This document shows, in pieces, positions 6,885-21,800 of a DNA stretch of 64,000 nt (positions are counted from its first letter, which is position 1; the number at the start of each line of letters is the position of its first letter). The translations under genes were made by a program, and so were the position numbers. This DNA comes from an uncultured Erythrobacter sp. GTDB taxonomy: Bacteria; Pseudomonadota; Alphaproteobacteria; Sphingomonadales; Sphingomonadaceae. The notes beneath the pieces are model-generated. The model was not told where the DNA came from. It was given only the letters and a program-made list of their open reading frames with translations, and made no database searches. The stretch covers positions 1-64,000 of the forward strand of contig CANNCL010000001.1 of the NCBI GenBank assembly GCA_947503155.1, in the 5' to 3' direction.

Positions 6885-9800
6885 GAACACGCTGCCAGAG
6901 TTGGGAGTTTCGCCATGGCCGCCAATGTATCATCATCTATCTCGATCACCTCGTCGGTCGCCGGTGCAGACAGGCTGTATGGACCGGTGATCTGGCTGGT
7001 GAAGCGGCTTGTCCGGCCTGACGAAGAAACCGCGCACTGCCCGCTCAGGATGCCAGATGCATCAAGGAAACCCAGATCGACCGGTTCGGTCCCCGTGATC
7101 TGATCCCCGATCTGACTATCCAACACCAGCGATCCATTGACCGACAACAGGTTTATCGTGTCGCTGGAGCGGATGAAGAAACTGGATTGGATTTGAACAT
7201 TCGCTCCGCCCTGTTCGCCCAGCGCGAGAATGCTGCCGCCTTCAGACAGGATTAGGAACGGGTTCGAGATAATAATCCGGCCGCCGCTATCCGCGCCAGA
7301 GCTGGTGGTAATGACCCCCGGATCGGTTCCTGAAAGCCCGAGGAACCCGTCATCAGGCAATGTGAGTAAGATGTCGCCTGCCGGACCGTTCTCCGAATTG
7401 GTGGTAATCTGACTGCCATTGTCGATCCGAATGAAGTCGCCAAAGATCGAGATAGCACCGGCCGAAGCAGTTCCCGCCGCTGTCGAAGAAACGCTGCTTC
7501 GATTGTCGAGCAAAAGCTGTGTTGCTGCGATAACAATATCGCCTGCATTGCCCGCCCCTTGGGCAGCGGTGGAGATTTCAGCGCCGGTATCAAGCAGAAG
7601 GTCGCCATCGATAGTGACTGTGACCCGGCCAGCATCTCCCGATGATGCTTCAAACCCGCGTGAATTGATTGAGGCCGAGCCAGACAATGTGCCGCTTTGC
7701 GCTGTAACGCTTACATCGCCTGCATCGCCTGACGAACTGGTCGAAGACGTAATCTGGCCAGCCGTCATAATCAGCTCGCGTGCATCGACATCGACCAGGC
7801 CCGCCTGACCGCTGCCCGTTGTTGAAGAGGCGATCTGGCCGCCTGACATTTCCAGAATATCGCTTTGCACGCTGACCACGCCAGCATCGCCGGAGCCGCT
7901 GGTTGAGGCCGCGATCTGAGCGTTATCGGTTAGGGTAAGCGTGCCGCCGATTTCCACAGTCACATTGCCAGCATTGCCTGTCTCTCCGACGGAATCGATT
8001 GACGCATTGCCGCTCAACTGCCCGGTATTGGCACTGACAAACACGTCGCCAGCGTCTCCAGCATCAATAGCAGCTGCCGCCACCGGACCGGTCGAAGCGG
8101 TCGCGGTCTGGAAACGGTCATCGCTCGATGCTGAACTGATTCGGCCGCCAGTCATATTTAGGTCTGCAACCGCCACGGTCACGGTTCCTGCATCACCGGC
8201 TCCATTGGTCGAACTGTTGATCGTGCCGCCACTCATATTGAGCACGGGCACGGTGATCGTCACCGCACCTGCATCACCCGATCCGGTTGTTGCGGCAGAC
8301 ACTTCGGCGGCGCCAGAAATGTTAAGCTCATTTGCGATCAGCAATGAGACATCGCCTGCATTGCCGGTGATACCGCGAGAATCGATGGCTGCCGTGCCGC
8401 TCAAATCAGCAGTGTCGGAAATGATGATGACGTTGCCCGCATCGCCTGCATCGTCCGCTGCGCTTTCAGATGCAGAATCGATCCGGCCACCGCTCATAGT
8501 CAACTCATCAACCGTGATGAGCACCAATCCCGCATTGCCAGAACCCGAGGTGAAGCTGTCGATCTCACCGCCCGTCATAAGCAGTTGATCAGCAATAATA
8601 TTGACCGATCCAGCTTGCCCGCTGCCCGTCGTGGCCGCCGAAATCTCACTGGAATCGGCCAGCGTCAGTGGGCCTTCCACCTGAACAAGAACATCACCGG
8701 CATTGCCTGTGACGCCTTGGGAATCGATTGAGGCATCACCCGACAATGTGGCTGTTTGGGTAAAGATCGTCACGCCGCCAGCATCACCGGCATCTGCCGC
8801 TGCGCTGGTCGATGCGGAGTTGATGTTGCCGCCGGTCAAAATTAAGGCATCGACCAGCACGGTCACGAGGCCCGCGTCTCCGCTGGCAGTGCTCAGACTG
8901 TTGATCTCGCCGCCGCCCATTATCAAACGTCCGGCTTCAATATTCACGTTGCCCGCTGTCCCGGCACCATCGGTCGCTGCCGAAATTTCAGCAAAATCAC
9001 TCACCGTCAGGTCTTCGGTAATACGGAAGATTACGTCGCCAGCATTGCCGCTGCGTGCCCGGGAATCCACCTCGGCAACACGGCCAATCGATGCCGTTCG
9101 CGCGGCAATCAAGACGCCGCCTGCATCACCGGCCCCCTCTTCTGCGCTGTCCGATGCGGAATCGATCCTGCCGCCCGTCATCACGATTGTGTCGGCCAGA
9201 ACCGTGACCAATCCTGCGTCACCCGTTGCTCCGGTAAATGAGCTGATCGAACCGCCGGACATATCAATCCGGTTGGCGATAACGTCGACCAGACCTGCAT
9301 CACCAGTGCCGCTGGATGAAGCGGATATAACGCCGCCATCCAATAGGGTTAGCGTGTCGGCAATCGTTACAGACACGTCACCCGCATTGCCGGTTGAGTT
9401 GGGCAAAGCGGAAGAGAGGATAAAGCCTAGCCCCACAGAATCCTGACCCGGAGCCAGGTTGTCAGCCTGCGAAATGGTCGCATTGTTTGCGGCAATCGTT
9501 ACGTCGCCCGCGTTGCCCGCACCCAGAGTAGAACTGGAAATCGCTCCGCCCTGAATGATGAGTGAGTTGGCGCCAACGCCGACGCTACCGGCGTCGCCTG
9601 ATCCTGCTGTCTCAGCGATGATCTGCGCACCATTGGCGAGCACAAGGCGATTGCCGATTGCTACCGACACATCGCCCGCAGCGCCGGTTGATCCCTCAGC
9701 TGCCTCGGAGTTGATGGACACTGCGCCGTCCAAAATGGCATCGAACGCGGTCACTGTGACGTCACCAGCATTGCCTTCAGCCGATGTAAGCGACGTAATC

Positions 9801-12800
9801 TCACCGCCCGTCGCTTCAATCGTGACCGCTGCGATAGACACCGATCCAGCGTTGCCAGTTCCCTCCGTTAGCGAATTGATCGTGCCGCCGAACATATTGA
9901 TGTTAGTTGCTTCAACATCGACCGACCCCGCTTGACCTGCCCCTCGGGTCAAGGCCGATATCTCACCTTCTTCAACGACGGTTAGCGTATCAGCGACCTG
10001 AACGGTTACCGTCCCCGCATCGCCGGATTGTTCGCCGAGAGATTGAGACGCTATTTGCGAGTTGCCGGCAATAATCGCGATAGGTGCCGTGATATTCACA
10101 TCGCCCGCCGCACCTGCTCCAGCAGTAGAAGATGTAATCTGGCCCGTTCCATCGGTGATCAATTCCTGGCGGGCCTCAACGCTCACCAAACCGGCATTGC
10201 CGCTGCCCGAAGTCGAAGAACTGACCTCACCGCCCAACAACAACACGGCATCGGCGGACACATCGACGGTTCCCGCATTGCCCGGACCCTGTGTTGAAGC
10301 GGCGATCGAGGCTGTATCATCCAGCGACACGATAGCGCCGCCAACCACCACGACATCGCCTGCATTGCCGGTCGCGCCTTCAAGCGCGGCTGAGTTGATC
10401 GAGCTGGTGCCGCTCAGCGCGATCTCATCCGCCGTCACCGTCACCGCACCTGCATTGCCTTCATCGCTGGTCGATGAAGCGATGGAGCCGCCTGTGGCAG
10501 AAATGATCGCCGCAGACACTTCTACCGTGCCCGCATTGCCGGTGCCTGCAGTCGCAGCAGAGATCGAGGCTGTGTCCGCCATCGACAACGTTTGCGTCGC
10601 AGTCACGCTAACATCGCCTGCATTGCCGCTTGCCCCGGCGAGCGAAGCGGAACTGATCGAGGCTGTGCCCGACAGGTCTGCATTGCTGGCCGAAATCGTA
10701 ATGTCGCCGGCATCGCCCGAGCCGCTGGTGGAGGACGAAATCTCGCCCCCAGCCATCACCAGATCAGGTGTATCAACCCCTACCAGGCCCGCAGAACCGG
10801 GACCTTGCGTTGAGGCAGAGATATTCGCCGTGTCGGCTAGCGACAAGGAAGTCAGCGCGCTGACCTGAACATCGCCCGCATTGCCGATCGCGCCCTCAAG
10901 CGCGGCGGAATTGATCGAACTGGTGCCGGAAATCTGCGCGGTATCAACACTGACGGTCACGTTGCCTGCGTTACCCGAAGACAAGGTTGACGACGCGATT
11001 TCGCCGCCTGTCATCGCAATCGATTGAGCCGTCACCTGAACAGTGCCTGCGTTGCCCGTGCCTGCTGTTGCCGCTGAAATTGACGCCTGATCCGCCATGG
11101 TGAGCTGACCGGCAGCAGTTACGGTAACGTCTCCTGCGCCCCCTGTTGCGCCTTCCAACGCCGCGGACGTTATCGCCCCTGTTCCGGAAATTTCGGCATT
11201 TTCGACGAGGATCAGAACATCGCCCGCATCGCCATCTGACGATGTGCTTGAGCTGAACTCACCGCCCGAAAGAAGCAAGTTTCTTGCCTCCACATCGACA
11301 AGACCCGCCGAACCTGTGCCCTGTGTCGAAGCCGAAACGATCACATCGTCAGCAATCGAAAGCGTGTCCGCAATACGCAGTTGCACGCCGCCAGCGCTGC
11401 CAGTGGAGCCAAGCTCCGCGCCCGAAGTGATGCGGCTGTTGCCGTTCAGGGTTGCGCCATCGGCGATGACTGTCACTGTTCCGGCGTTGCCAGCGTTGCT
11501 TGTGAGAGAGCTGATTTCGCCGCCACTCATGTTGAGCTGGCTGGCGGTGACACCGATGGAGCCTGCGTTTCCAACGGAGCTAGTCGAGGCCGAAATCTGC
11601 GCCGTGTCTGCGATGGAAAGTGTGCCGAGCACGTCTACGGTTACATTGCCTGCATTGCCCAACGAGACTTCTTCAGCATCGGAGTTGATCGACGAAGACC
11701 CGGAAAGCGTTGCTGAGCCGGCGCGAACAATCACGTCTCCTGCCTCGCCAGCGCTGTTCGAGCGGGCGGTGGACGAAATCGCGCCGTTCAGCATCCGAAG
11801 TTCACCGACGTCGACGGTAACGGAACCAGCATCACCCGTTGAACCGGAGTTGGCATTCGATTGAATAAGGCCTCGATCTATTTCGAGAAGGTCTGCCGTG
11901 ACCGACACTGTGCCAGCGTTGCCTGCACCGCTGGTGTTCGAACGGATCGCGCCGATCTGATCGCCCAGACCCACGGCAACTCTGTCTGCCACAACGACGA
12001 CCGATCCCGCGTTGCCCTCACCACTAGCTGTCGTTGCGATCAGGCCGTCGTTGACCACAACCTCATCAGCAATCACCGTTACTGTGCCAGCATTGCCAGT
12101 GGAGGACGAAGATGATGTAATCGCGCTAAAGCCGTTGTTGCTATCCACCATCAACACCGATCCGGCATTGATAGTCACCGAACCTGCATCGCCTGTGCCT
12201 TGTGTCAACGCGCTGATCAATGGCTCGTCGGTCATCAGCAACTCGCCTTCGACATTTATGACAACCGAGCCTGCGCTACCGGAGCCGGCGCCAAAGGCGA
12301 TTGAGCTGATGCGGGCATTCTCGGCCATCGAAATGCTTTGCGCGTTGACTTCAACACCGCCCGCATTGCCGTCAAACACAGTATCAGAAATGATCGAGCC
12401 GCTGATCATGTCGATCATGCCAGCGTTGACGAGGACCGATCCACCCTCGCCGCTGGATTCAGCGGTAGCGGAGATCGTGGCGTTGTCGCGCATGATCAGG
12501 AAATCGGTCGCTGTAACGATGACATCGCCCGCATCGCCCGAGGAGTCGAACCGCGCGACGGAATCGATTGAGGTGTCGCCCGTAAAGGTCGCCTCACGCG
12601 CAGTAACGATCACGTTGCCAGCATTGCCCGATGCGCCCGCCGCAGAGCTGATGACGGCAAAGTCGGTGTTCAGGATATCGGCACTAACCGTGACGGTGCC
12701 CGCATCGCCAGCCCCCAAAGTGTCGGCGATAATAGTGCCTTCCAACACGTCGAGCCGGTCGGTGACGCGCACTGTAACAGCGCCAGCATTTCCGGTGGTG

Positions 12801-15800
12801 TCGAGTTCGGCGCTGGAGGAAATAGCACCCCTCAAGATCGCATCATCGGCTTCGACCAGAATGGCTCCGGCATTGCCGGACCCTCTCGTGATCGAACTGA
12901 TCCGGCTGCCTTCGGTTTCAAGGAAACGTGCGCGGACCGTGACCGATCCGGCGTTGCCGATAATGCCTTCCGATGTGACCGAGGATACATCGGCCAGCAG
13001 AATTGAATCCGCTTCAAGAACAACGTTGCCTGCGTTGCCTGCCCCAGTCGTAGAGGAGGTAATCTCCGCTTCGCCAAACAGACGCGCATCGCGGCGTGCG
13101 GTGACGGTCACCTCACCCGCCGCACCATCACCCGATGTGCTGGATGAAACGGTGCCGCCAGTTTGCAGATAACGGTCCACATTGATGCTGACGGTTCCGG
13201 CATTGCCCGGCCCCTCAGTCGAGGCGGCAATCGTTGAAATATCGGCGATGAACAAGTTGCCAGACAGGTCAATCGTCACGCTGCCAGCGTTGCCAGTAGC
13301 CCCGTCGGCAGAAGTCGTTCCAATGGTCGAGAAGCCAAACAGACCCATCCCGCCAGAGCCAACTGTGCCCGGCGCGCCCGTTGTGATGACAACATTGCCC
13401 GCATTACCTGTCGACGTGGTGGAAGAGGACACTTCACCGTCGCTGAGCGAAATCCGGCCAGAAGTGACGCTGACATTGCCTGCATCGCCTGCGCCCGCTG
13501 TCGATGCGTTAACTGTGGCGCCTTCAAATATCCCGACTTGATTGGTTGCAAAGACGCTGACGCTGCCTGCGTCGCCTGTGGAGCCATCTTGCGTGCGCGA
13601 ATCCACAGATGTGCCAACGAAAGTGGCGAAGCTATCCGATGTGATCGACACATCGCCTGCGGCACCATTGGTGCTGGTAAAGGACGTAACCGCGCCGCCG
13701 AGCATATCGAGCGTGCCTGCGGCAATCGTGACACTGCCAGCGTCGCCTTCACCCTGCGTCGATGCGGCGAATGTGGTTTCGCCTGCTGTCAGGCCTTCAG
13801 TCGTGGTGACGTCTACGCTGCCCGCGTTGCCCGTTGATAATTCCAGAGCGTTCGATCGAACGGTCGAGAACTGGAAATTCGCTGTGCGTGCAGACAAGCT
13901 GATGTTGCCCGCAGAGCCTTCGCTGCTGGTAGCGGACGATATCTCACTGCTGTCGACAACAAGCTCATCTGCGCTGATCGTTAACAGACCAGCATTGCCC
14001 GCGCCGAATGTGTTGGCTGCAACGAAGCTCTGCGTGATTCCCAGCCTGCCCGCTACATCTATCGAAAGTGAACCGGCCTGACCGGTCGTTCCGATGCCAG
14101 CTTCGGTCGAAACGAAGGAAAACTCTGTGAATTCAGCGTTGTCAGCTGTGATCGCAATCGCGCCCGCATCGCCGCTGGTTTCCGTCCGGGTTGTGATGTC
14201 CGCGCCAAGAGTGAAGAGGTTGCCCGCATCAATGGTGATGTCGCCGGAATCGCCGCTTCCGCCGATTGCGGAGACATTGAGCAAGTTGCTCCGGATGATG
14301 CTTAGGTCATCGACATCCAAATTGATCGAACCGCCCTGACCTGTGCCCGAAGTGGTCGTCACGATTGTGGAATCGATCAGAGAAAGCCTGTCGCCATTGA
14401 CGGAAACCGAACCCGCATTGCCTGCGCTGCTGGTGTCTGACGAAATTTCGACCTCAGCCGCGTCAAATTGACCTGCGTTGACTATGACCGAACCGGCGTT
14501 CCCCGATCCGGTTGTGGATGAGGATATGCGCGAGCGTTCCGCTGTCAGTTCGTCGATATTCAAAGTGACCGAACCGGCATTGCCGATCCCGCCAGTCGAT
14601 GACGAAATCTGATTGTCCGCAAACACGGCTGTGCCCGCGTCGATCACAACCGAACCTGCATTGCCGATAATGTCCGACTGCGATGTTACCGAAGCGCCTT
14701 CGCTGAGCGACAATTCATCGGCGATGATGCGCACCAGCCCGGCATTGCCTTCAGCGGAGGTGGAGGATGATACTGAGCCAGCCCTGATCGCGACCACACC
14801 CCCATCAATCAAAACGCTGCCCGCATTGCCCGATGAGGTGGTGGACGCAGTTACACTGCCTCCCGATGAAATATCGACCCGCCCTGCCGCGTTGATTGCA
14901 ACGCTGCCCGCATCGCCTGAACCGCCAGTGCTCGATGCTACGAATGCGTTGTCACTGATGCTGATATTGTCGGTGTTGATCGTGACTGTGCCCGCGGTTC
15001 CGGTCGTATTCACGTCCATTTGCGCGTTGATCTGCGTGCCGCCGCTCATGGTGATATCAGCGGCGTTGACCGTGACATCGCCTGCATCACCTTCGTTAAA
15101 GCCCGCGGCCAGAATGCGAGCCTCGCCCGACATGTCGAGCGTTTCAGTGATGTTGACGAAGACCGCGCCCGCATCGCCTGTCGCGGAACCTGTCGATTCT
15201 GAACCAATGACGCTGGCACCCGATAATTCAGCGGAATTCGCGGTGACATTGACTGTGCCGCCTTGGCCAGCAGCGGACGTGCTTGAATTGATTTGCCCGC
15301 CAGTCATGACCAGTCGGCCAGTGGTCACATCCACCGAACCCGCATCCCCGTCGCCCACTGTCGCTGCTGTGATCGAAGCGATGTCATTGATCGTCAGACT
15401 TTCGGTCGCATTGACCAAAACAGAGCCTGCATCGCCGGTTCCTTCTGTGGTCGAGCGGAAGCCAGAAGCACCCGACAAAGTGATGCGCGCGCCGTTCACC
15501 GATACAGAGCCAGCATTGCCTTCGCCCACGGTCGAGGAAGAAACATTGGCGATATCGGAAATTGTAATGTCGTCCGCGATCAGTTCGACAAGGCCAGCAT
15601 TGCCAGCGCCAGAGGTCGAGGATTCCACAGAGACATCGTTGGAAAGCGTAATTCCATCGGCGGTTATGCGGACAACACCCGCATCGCCGTCACCTGTGGT
15701 GGTAGTGGAAATGACGCCTTGAGACAGGACGAATTGGCCAGTGTTGATCAGAACGCTACCGGCGTCGCCTGCTCCATCGGTAGAAGAGGCGATGTCTGCA

Positions 15801-18800
15801 CCGACTAGGTTCAGCGTGTCGGAATTGATCGAGACGGTCCCGGCATTACCGCCGCCCGCTGTTGAGGAATTGATCGACGCGCCATCGACCAGCAAGTCAC
15901 CAATGTTCAGTTCGACCGACCCTGCATCGCCTGCGCCGAATGTGCGCGATTGGACAGCGCTGGCTTCAAGCAATTCCGCTGAATTCGCATTCACGACCAC
16001 GGACCCAGCATTGCCATCATCTCGGGTGGTTGCCGAGATGCCTGCGTTTCCGCGCGTTACCAACCGGTCCGAAGTGATAGTGATGGTGCCAGCATTGCCG
16101 CCTGTGATCAGCGCAGGATCGGCAACGCTGATATCAATCGCGGCCTCGGAATCTATCGAGGAATTGTCGAACATTTCGATCAACCCGCCTGCGGTGACGG
16201 TAATTGTGCCGCCATCGCCGCTGCCAAAGGTACTGGCCCCGATCAGAGCAGCATCAGACATGCGGATGTTCTCATCCACCTCGACCAAAACCGCTCCGGC
16301 ATTGCCTGTGGCCAAAACGCCTTCAAACACCGCCGATTCCGACACGATTTCGGCATCGCCTTGCATATCAAGATTGCGCGCTCTGACCGTGAGGCTGCCC
16401 GCGTCGCCTTCGCCAAACGTGGATGAGTTTAGCCGCGCTTCCTGAAGTAGGGCCAGATCCGCAGCTTCAACCAAAACATCGCCGCCTGCACCAACACTGC
16501 GCGTGGAGGAATCGATCGACGCGAAATTGTCGACGGTGAGGTCTCCGGAGACGACAACCGAAACCGCGCCCGCATCCCCGGTTGAGCCTACATCAGCGGT
16601 TGAATTGATCGAGGCGGCTCCTGACAACACACCTGAATTGATCGCCAATGTTACGGAGCCAGCGTTACCTGATCCTATCGTCGTAGAGGTGATTTCGCCG
16701 CCGGACATTTCAAGTCTGTCCGCACCGATGATTACATTTCCAGCATTGCCTGTGCCTAGCGTCGCCGCTGAGACATTCGCGTCGTCAGCAATCGACAGAG
16801 TGCCTGCAATGTCCAGCTCTACCGTGCCTGCATTGCCTCCGATTGTGCTGGAGCGGGTTTCGGAGTTGATGTCCGCAGTTCCAGACAGATCAGCATTGCC
16901 AGCTCTGATAAACACATTGCCGGCATTGCCTTCGCCCAAAGTAAAGCTTGAGATGGAACCGCCAGTTTGCACCAAACGCGCCACATCAATCGTCACCGCA
17001 CCCGCATCACCGCCGCCGCGACCCGTCGCAGTGGTCACGGACACGTCTTCAATCAACAGCTCACCACCGGTGATGTCGACCGTCCCTGCGTCCCCTGCGC
17101 CGACCGAAAATGAGTTTACGTTACCGCGAAGCAGCTCGATCACTGGCGCATCAATGGTGACGGAACCGGCCCTGCCATCATTGTTGGTCGCGACTGACAC
17201 GTCGGCATCGTCGAGGGTGAACCGCTCACTTGCCGTGATCGCAACCGATCCAGCATCGCTGACAGCTTGCGTTTGCGACACGATGAATGCGCGAGCGGAC
17301 AGGTCTATGGTGGCGGCATCAATGGTGACTGTGCCGCCCGCGCCAGTGGCTCCGGGCGTGAGAGAGACCTCAATCCCTCCGCCGATCATGTCCATCATTC
17401 CGACGTCGATGATAACTGAGCCAGCATCGCCTTGAGCCGCAGCGAATGAGCGGATGAAGGTGTCCTGTGTGTTCAGCTCATCAGAGATAATCTGCACAGT
17501 TCCGGCATTGCCCTCGCTCACGGAAAATGCCGAAATGTTGCTTTGGGCGAGATTGGTTATGCCTGCATCAATGACAATTGATCCCGCATTGCCTTCTGCA
17601 AATGCGGAGGATTCAAAATTGGCGTTTTGTCCGATGAACTCATCTGCAGTGACAAGGATCGATCCGCCATCGCCTGCTCCCCTAGTCAGCGAAAGGATCG
17701 AACTGTTGTCAACCAAGAGCCTTGCCGCATCCAGAGTGATGATGCCGCCAGCGCCGGATGTCGCTGTAAGTGTGTTGATCGTCGCATCACGCAAAACAAC
17801 ATCATCGCCGATGACAGAAATCTCACCCGCATCGCCCGACCCAAATTCAGACAGGGATTCCAGCGAAGCGTCTTGGATCAGGACCGTGTCCGCGATGAGA
17901 GAAACCGATCCCGCATTGCCAGCGGTGGTCGTATTTGAAGATATATTGCCGCCCGTAATCTGAAGATTGTCACCGCGGATGGTGACCGCTCCTGCATCCC
18001 CAGTGCGCTCTGCCGGATCGCCGCCGGTCGATGTTGTGATGCGGCCCTGCTGCATTAACAATGTGCCGACGTTCAATTCAACAGAGCCCGCATTGCCGCC
18101 GACAAAATCGGGACCAAAGGCAAAGTCGCTGTTGCTTTCGGAAGAGATCACTGCCGATTCAGACAGCAGCGACAGCGTCTCTGCGATGTTGAGCGTGACT
18201 GAGCCTGCATTGCCCGTATTGCGCGTGACCGATTGAATCACACCATCGGCGAGAATTTCGGCATTGGTCGCGTTGATGATGACGCTGCCGCTGTCACCGC
18301 CTTCGAAATCGGACAGCGATGAGGTGGAAATCTGCCCACTGCCCAGCCTCAGCACCCCGGTTTCGACCAATATGGTTCCTGCGTTGCCCAATGCGGTCGT
18401 ATCGGAAATCAATTCAGACCCGTTCGACATATCGAGCAGGTTGGTCGCTATGATCGTTATGTCGCCTGCGTTGGCCGCGCTCCCATCGAAAGGCTGAGCA
18501 TTGGTGGCGATATCGCCGCCGCTCAAGATGGCTTCATCCACCTCGACACGAATGCTGCCGCTGTTACCTTGAGCAAATGTCGTGGAGCTGATCAGGCCGC
18601 CCGGCATGATGAGCCGCGGCGCGGTGACGAAGACGTTGCCCGCATCGCCGAAACCAAACGTCTCAGCTGCAATGATGCTGCCATTCTCAATCCGGATCGA
18701 ATTGTTCGCGGTTACACTCACACTGCCAGCAGCGCCGGTCGAACCAAAGCGCGCTGTCGACACGATAGAGGCGAAGTCATCGCGGATGAATGTGTTAACA

Positions 18801-21800
18801 ATGTCAGGATCGGTCGCGAGGATGATGTCATCGGCGGTAACGGTCACGTCGCCCGCAGAGCCAGATCCAGAGGTGGATGTGCTGATGGCGCCGCCTGTGA
18901 TGTGCAGCAATCCGGCTTCAATATCGACTGTGCCCGCATCACCGGGTCCTTCGGTATTCGCCCCAATCCTTGCAAGGCCGAAGCTCAAGAACTGATCCGC
19001 TACATTGATAAGGACGCTGCCAGCGTTGCCAGTCGCGCCGAAATCGGCGAGCGACAATATCGATGATCCGCCGGTGAGCAGCAGATTGTCGGCGATGAGC
19101 GAGACGCTGCCCGCATTGCCTTCGCTCAAAGTTGACGAGTCAATCGCACCATCAGCCAATTCCACATTGCCCGCCGAAACGGTGACCGATCCGGCGTTGC
19201 CAGTCGCAAAGGTCGTGGCCGAAATGCTCGCGCCGCTTTGCAATCCAAGAAACTCGGTCGCGGTGACAAAGACCGAACCTGCATCGCCCGAAGCGTTCGT
19301 CGCGGAGGAAATGCGGGACCCATTAGAGGCTTCGATCCGCGCTGCCGTCACATCGACATTGCCCGCATTGCCAGAGCCCGTGGTGGTGGCCTCGATTGCG
19401 CTGGTGTCGGTCAACGTGAGCTGGCCCGTCAAATCGACGATGACGTTGCCCGCATTGCCCGTTGAGCCAAATTCTGCCGAAGATTCTATGCGCGCATTTT
19501 CGCGCAGGTTGGCGTCCCCGCCCCTAATGCGGACACCGCCCGCATCGCCGGACCCATCGGTGGAAGAGGTGATCACTCCGCCAGCCATGTCGAGCAGGCC
19601 GGCCGAGATGTCTACGAGGCCCGCGTTACCTGCGGTCTCTGCTTCAGCCCCGATCGACACGTCACTAGTTGTGACAAACGCTTCTTCTACCGAGATATTG
19701 ACGTTGCCTGCATTACCGGTGGAGCGGAAATCGGTGCGCGAGGAGATTTGCGAGAAGCCAAGGATCGTCAGATTGCGTACGTCAATCGAGACATCGCCTG
19801 CATTGCCGCTGGCGCCATCTGCGATCCCCGTCAGGCTCTCAATACGGCTGTTCTCAATCGTCAAATCGCGCGCGTTGATTTCAACACTACCGGCATCGCC
19901 CGATGAGAATGTCGACGCCTGCATCAGCAGGTCTGCCAGCACCAGATCCTCAGCCACATTGATAATGACACTGCCCGCATTGCCTGTTGCGCCTAAGAAT
20001 GCGCCAGAGTTGATGTCGGCATTGTCCGTGATGCTCGCATTGCCAGCGTTAATCGTCACGCTGCCCGCATTGCCTGCGCCCGATGTACTCGACGCGGCGC
20101 GCCCACCGCGCATGGTCAGCGTTTCGAAAGCGGTAATGGATACATTGCCCGCATCGCCAGCGCCCTCTGTGCTGGCGTTTACGAAGAAGTTTTCAACGTC
20201 GATAGTGTCGGCGGTTATTGCAATATTGCCGCCATCGCCGTCGATGAGACTGGCCGAATTGATCGAAGCGTTGCCCGTGATCGTGCCTGCGTTGATGGCA
20301 ATATCGCCCGCATTGCCCGGACCGCCCGCGGCAACCAGAAACGCAGCGTTTCCGCTCATCGTCAGCTGATCAGCAATCTCGACTGTAATGGTCCCAGCAT
20401 TACCGGTCGCGATGCCAGTTGCGGCTGAATTAATGGTTTGAGAGGTGAAGTTGATGAAGCCACCGAGATTGGCATTGTCGGCCTCAACTCTGATTTCGCC
20501 AGCATCGCCCGATGCGAATGTGTCGGTTTGCACGCCGCCACCCTGCATATCGATGAAACCAGCGCGGATGTTGATTGAGCCCGCATCGCCAACCGAATTG
20601 GTACGCGATAGGATATTGCCAAAGGGCATGATCAATTCATCAACGGTGACGTTGATCGTTCCGCCGTTTCCGCGCGGCGAAAGGTCACCCATATCGTTGA
20701 CCAAGCTGGAGGTCGTAAAGCCGCCACCGTCGTCAATGAACAAGGTGCCCGCGTTGATATTCACCGTGCCCGCATCGCCCGCTCCGAATGTGATCGAATC
20801 CACGCCAGAACTCGGTCCGGTCATGTTGATCCGGCCCGCGTTTATATCGATCACACCACCTTGGCCCGATCCACGGGTCGAGCTTTCGATGAAACCGTTA
20901 TCCAGCGTCAGAGTGTCGGAGACGTTAAACTCAACCCGCCCTGCATCACCTGCACCGCTGGTGAAGGAATTGATGGTCGACCCATCGCGAATTTCAACAT
21001 TGGGTGCTGTGATGCGGACAAAACCGGCGCTACCTTCGCCATCGCTAAATGTCTGAACGAAGGAAGACCCTTCGAGCACAATCCGTGAACGGGCCTCGAA
21101 ATTCACCGCCCCGGCATCGCCCGTTGAACCGGCTTCGGCGGCTGAGAAAATGCCGCCATTGTTGGTGAATATCGCCTCATCCACCAGCACGTTGACTAGC
21201 CCTGCACGGCCCGCCCCTTCGGTGGATGTTCTGATCCTAGAGATATCATTGAGCGACAACAGCGATGCAGTGATATTGACGACCCCGGCGTCGCCAGCGC
21301 CATCGGTAAAGGCGCTGATTTCGGCCCTGCTGTCCAAAGATAGCGAGGTGGCGGCGGTGATATTGACGACGCCCGCATTACCGCTGGCCCCATCGAACCT
21401 GCCGCGTGCCTCAGAATTGATCGATGCAGAATTGCTGAGCTCAATTGTATCTGCGACCACATCTACCGTGCCCGCATCAGCATCGGTTGAAGTCGACGAT
21501 TGCAGGCGGCCGCCAGTCATGACGAACCGATCAGCCCGCACATTAACAGCGCCGGCAATGCCTGCCCCCGTCGTAGCGGCGCTGATCAAGCTGTCCTGTG
21601 TCCTCAGCTCGCCCACGATATCGATTGTGACGCTGCCCGCATCGCCGGTTGAATCGTTTGCCGTGGAGGACTGAATGAAAGACCTATCGACGAACAGATT
21701 GTCTGCAAGGATAGTGACCGCGCCACCATTGCCATCAGCCAGCGTGCCTGTTGCCACCCGCGATCCATTGGCCATGCTCATCGCGCCGGCTTCGATCCGA

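Noticed and set aside
6351-7103. A 250-residue plus-strand frame across the tpsA/tpsB junction
   Set aside because: It is antisense to two well-supported genes and shows no domain.
10000-11700. CRISPR array, suggested by regular short repeats
   Set aside because: The spacing is coil length and the whole run is one open frame. The repeats are degenerate, there are no unique spacers of fixed length, and no cas genes are present.
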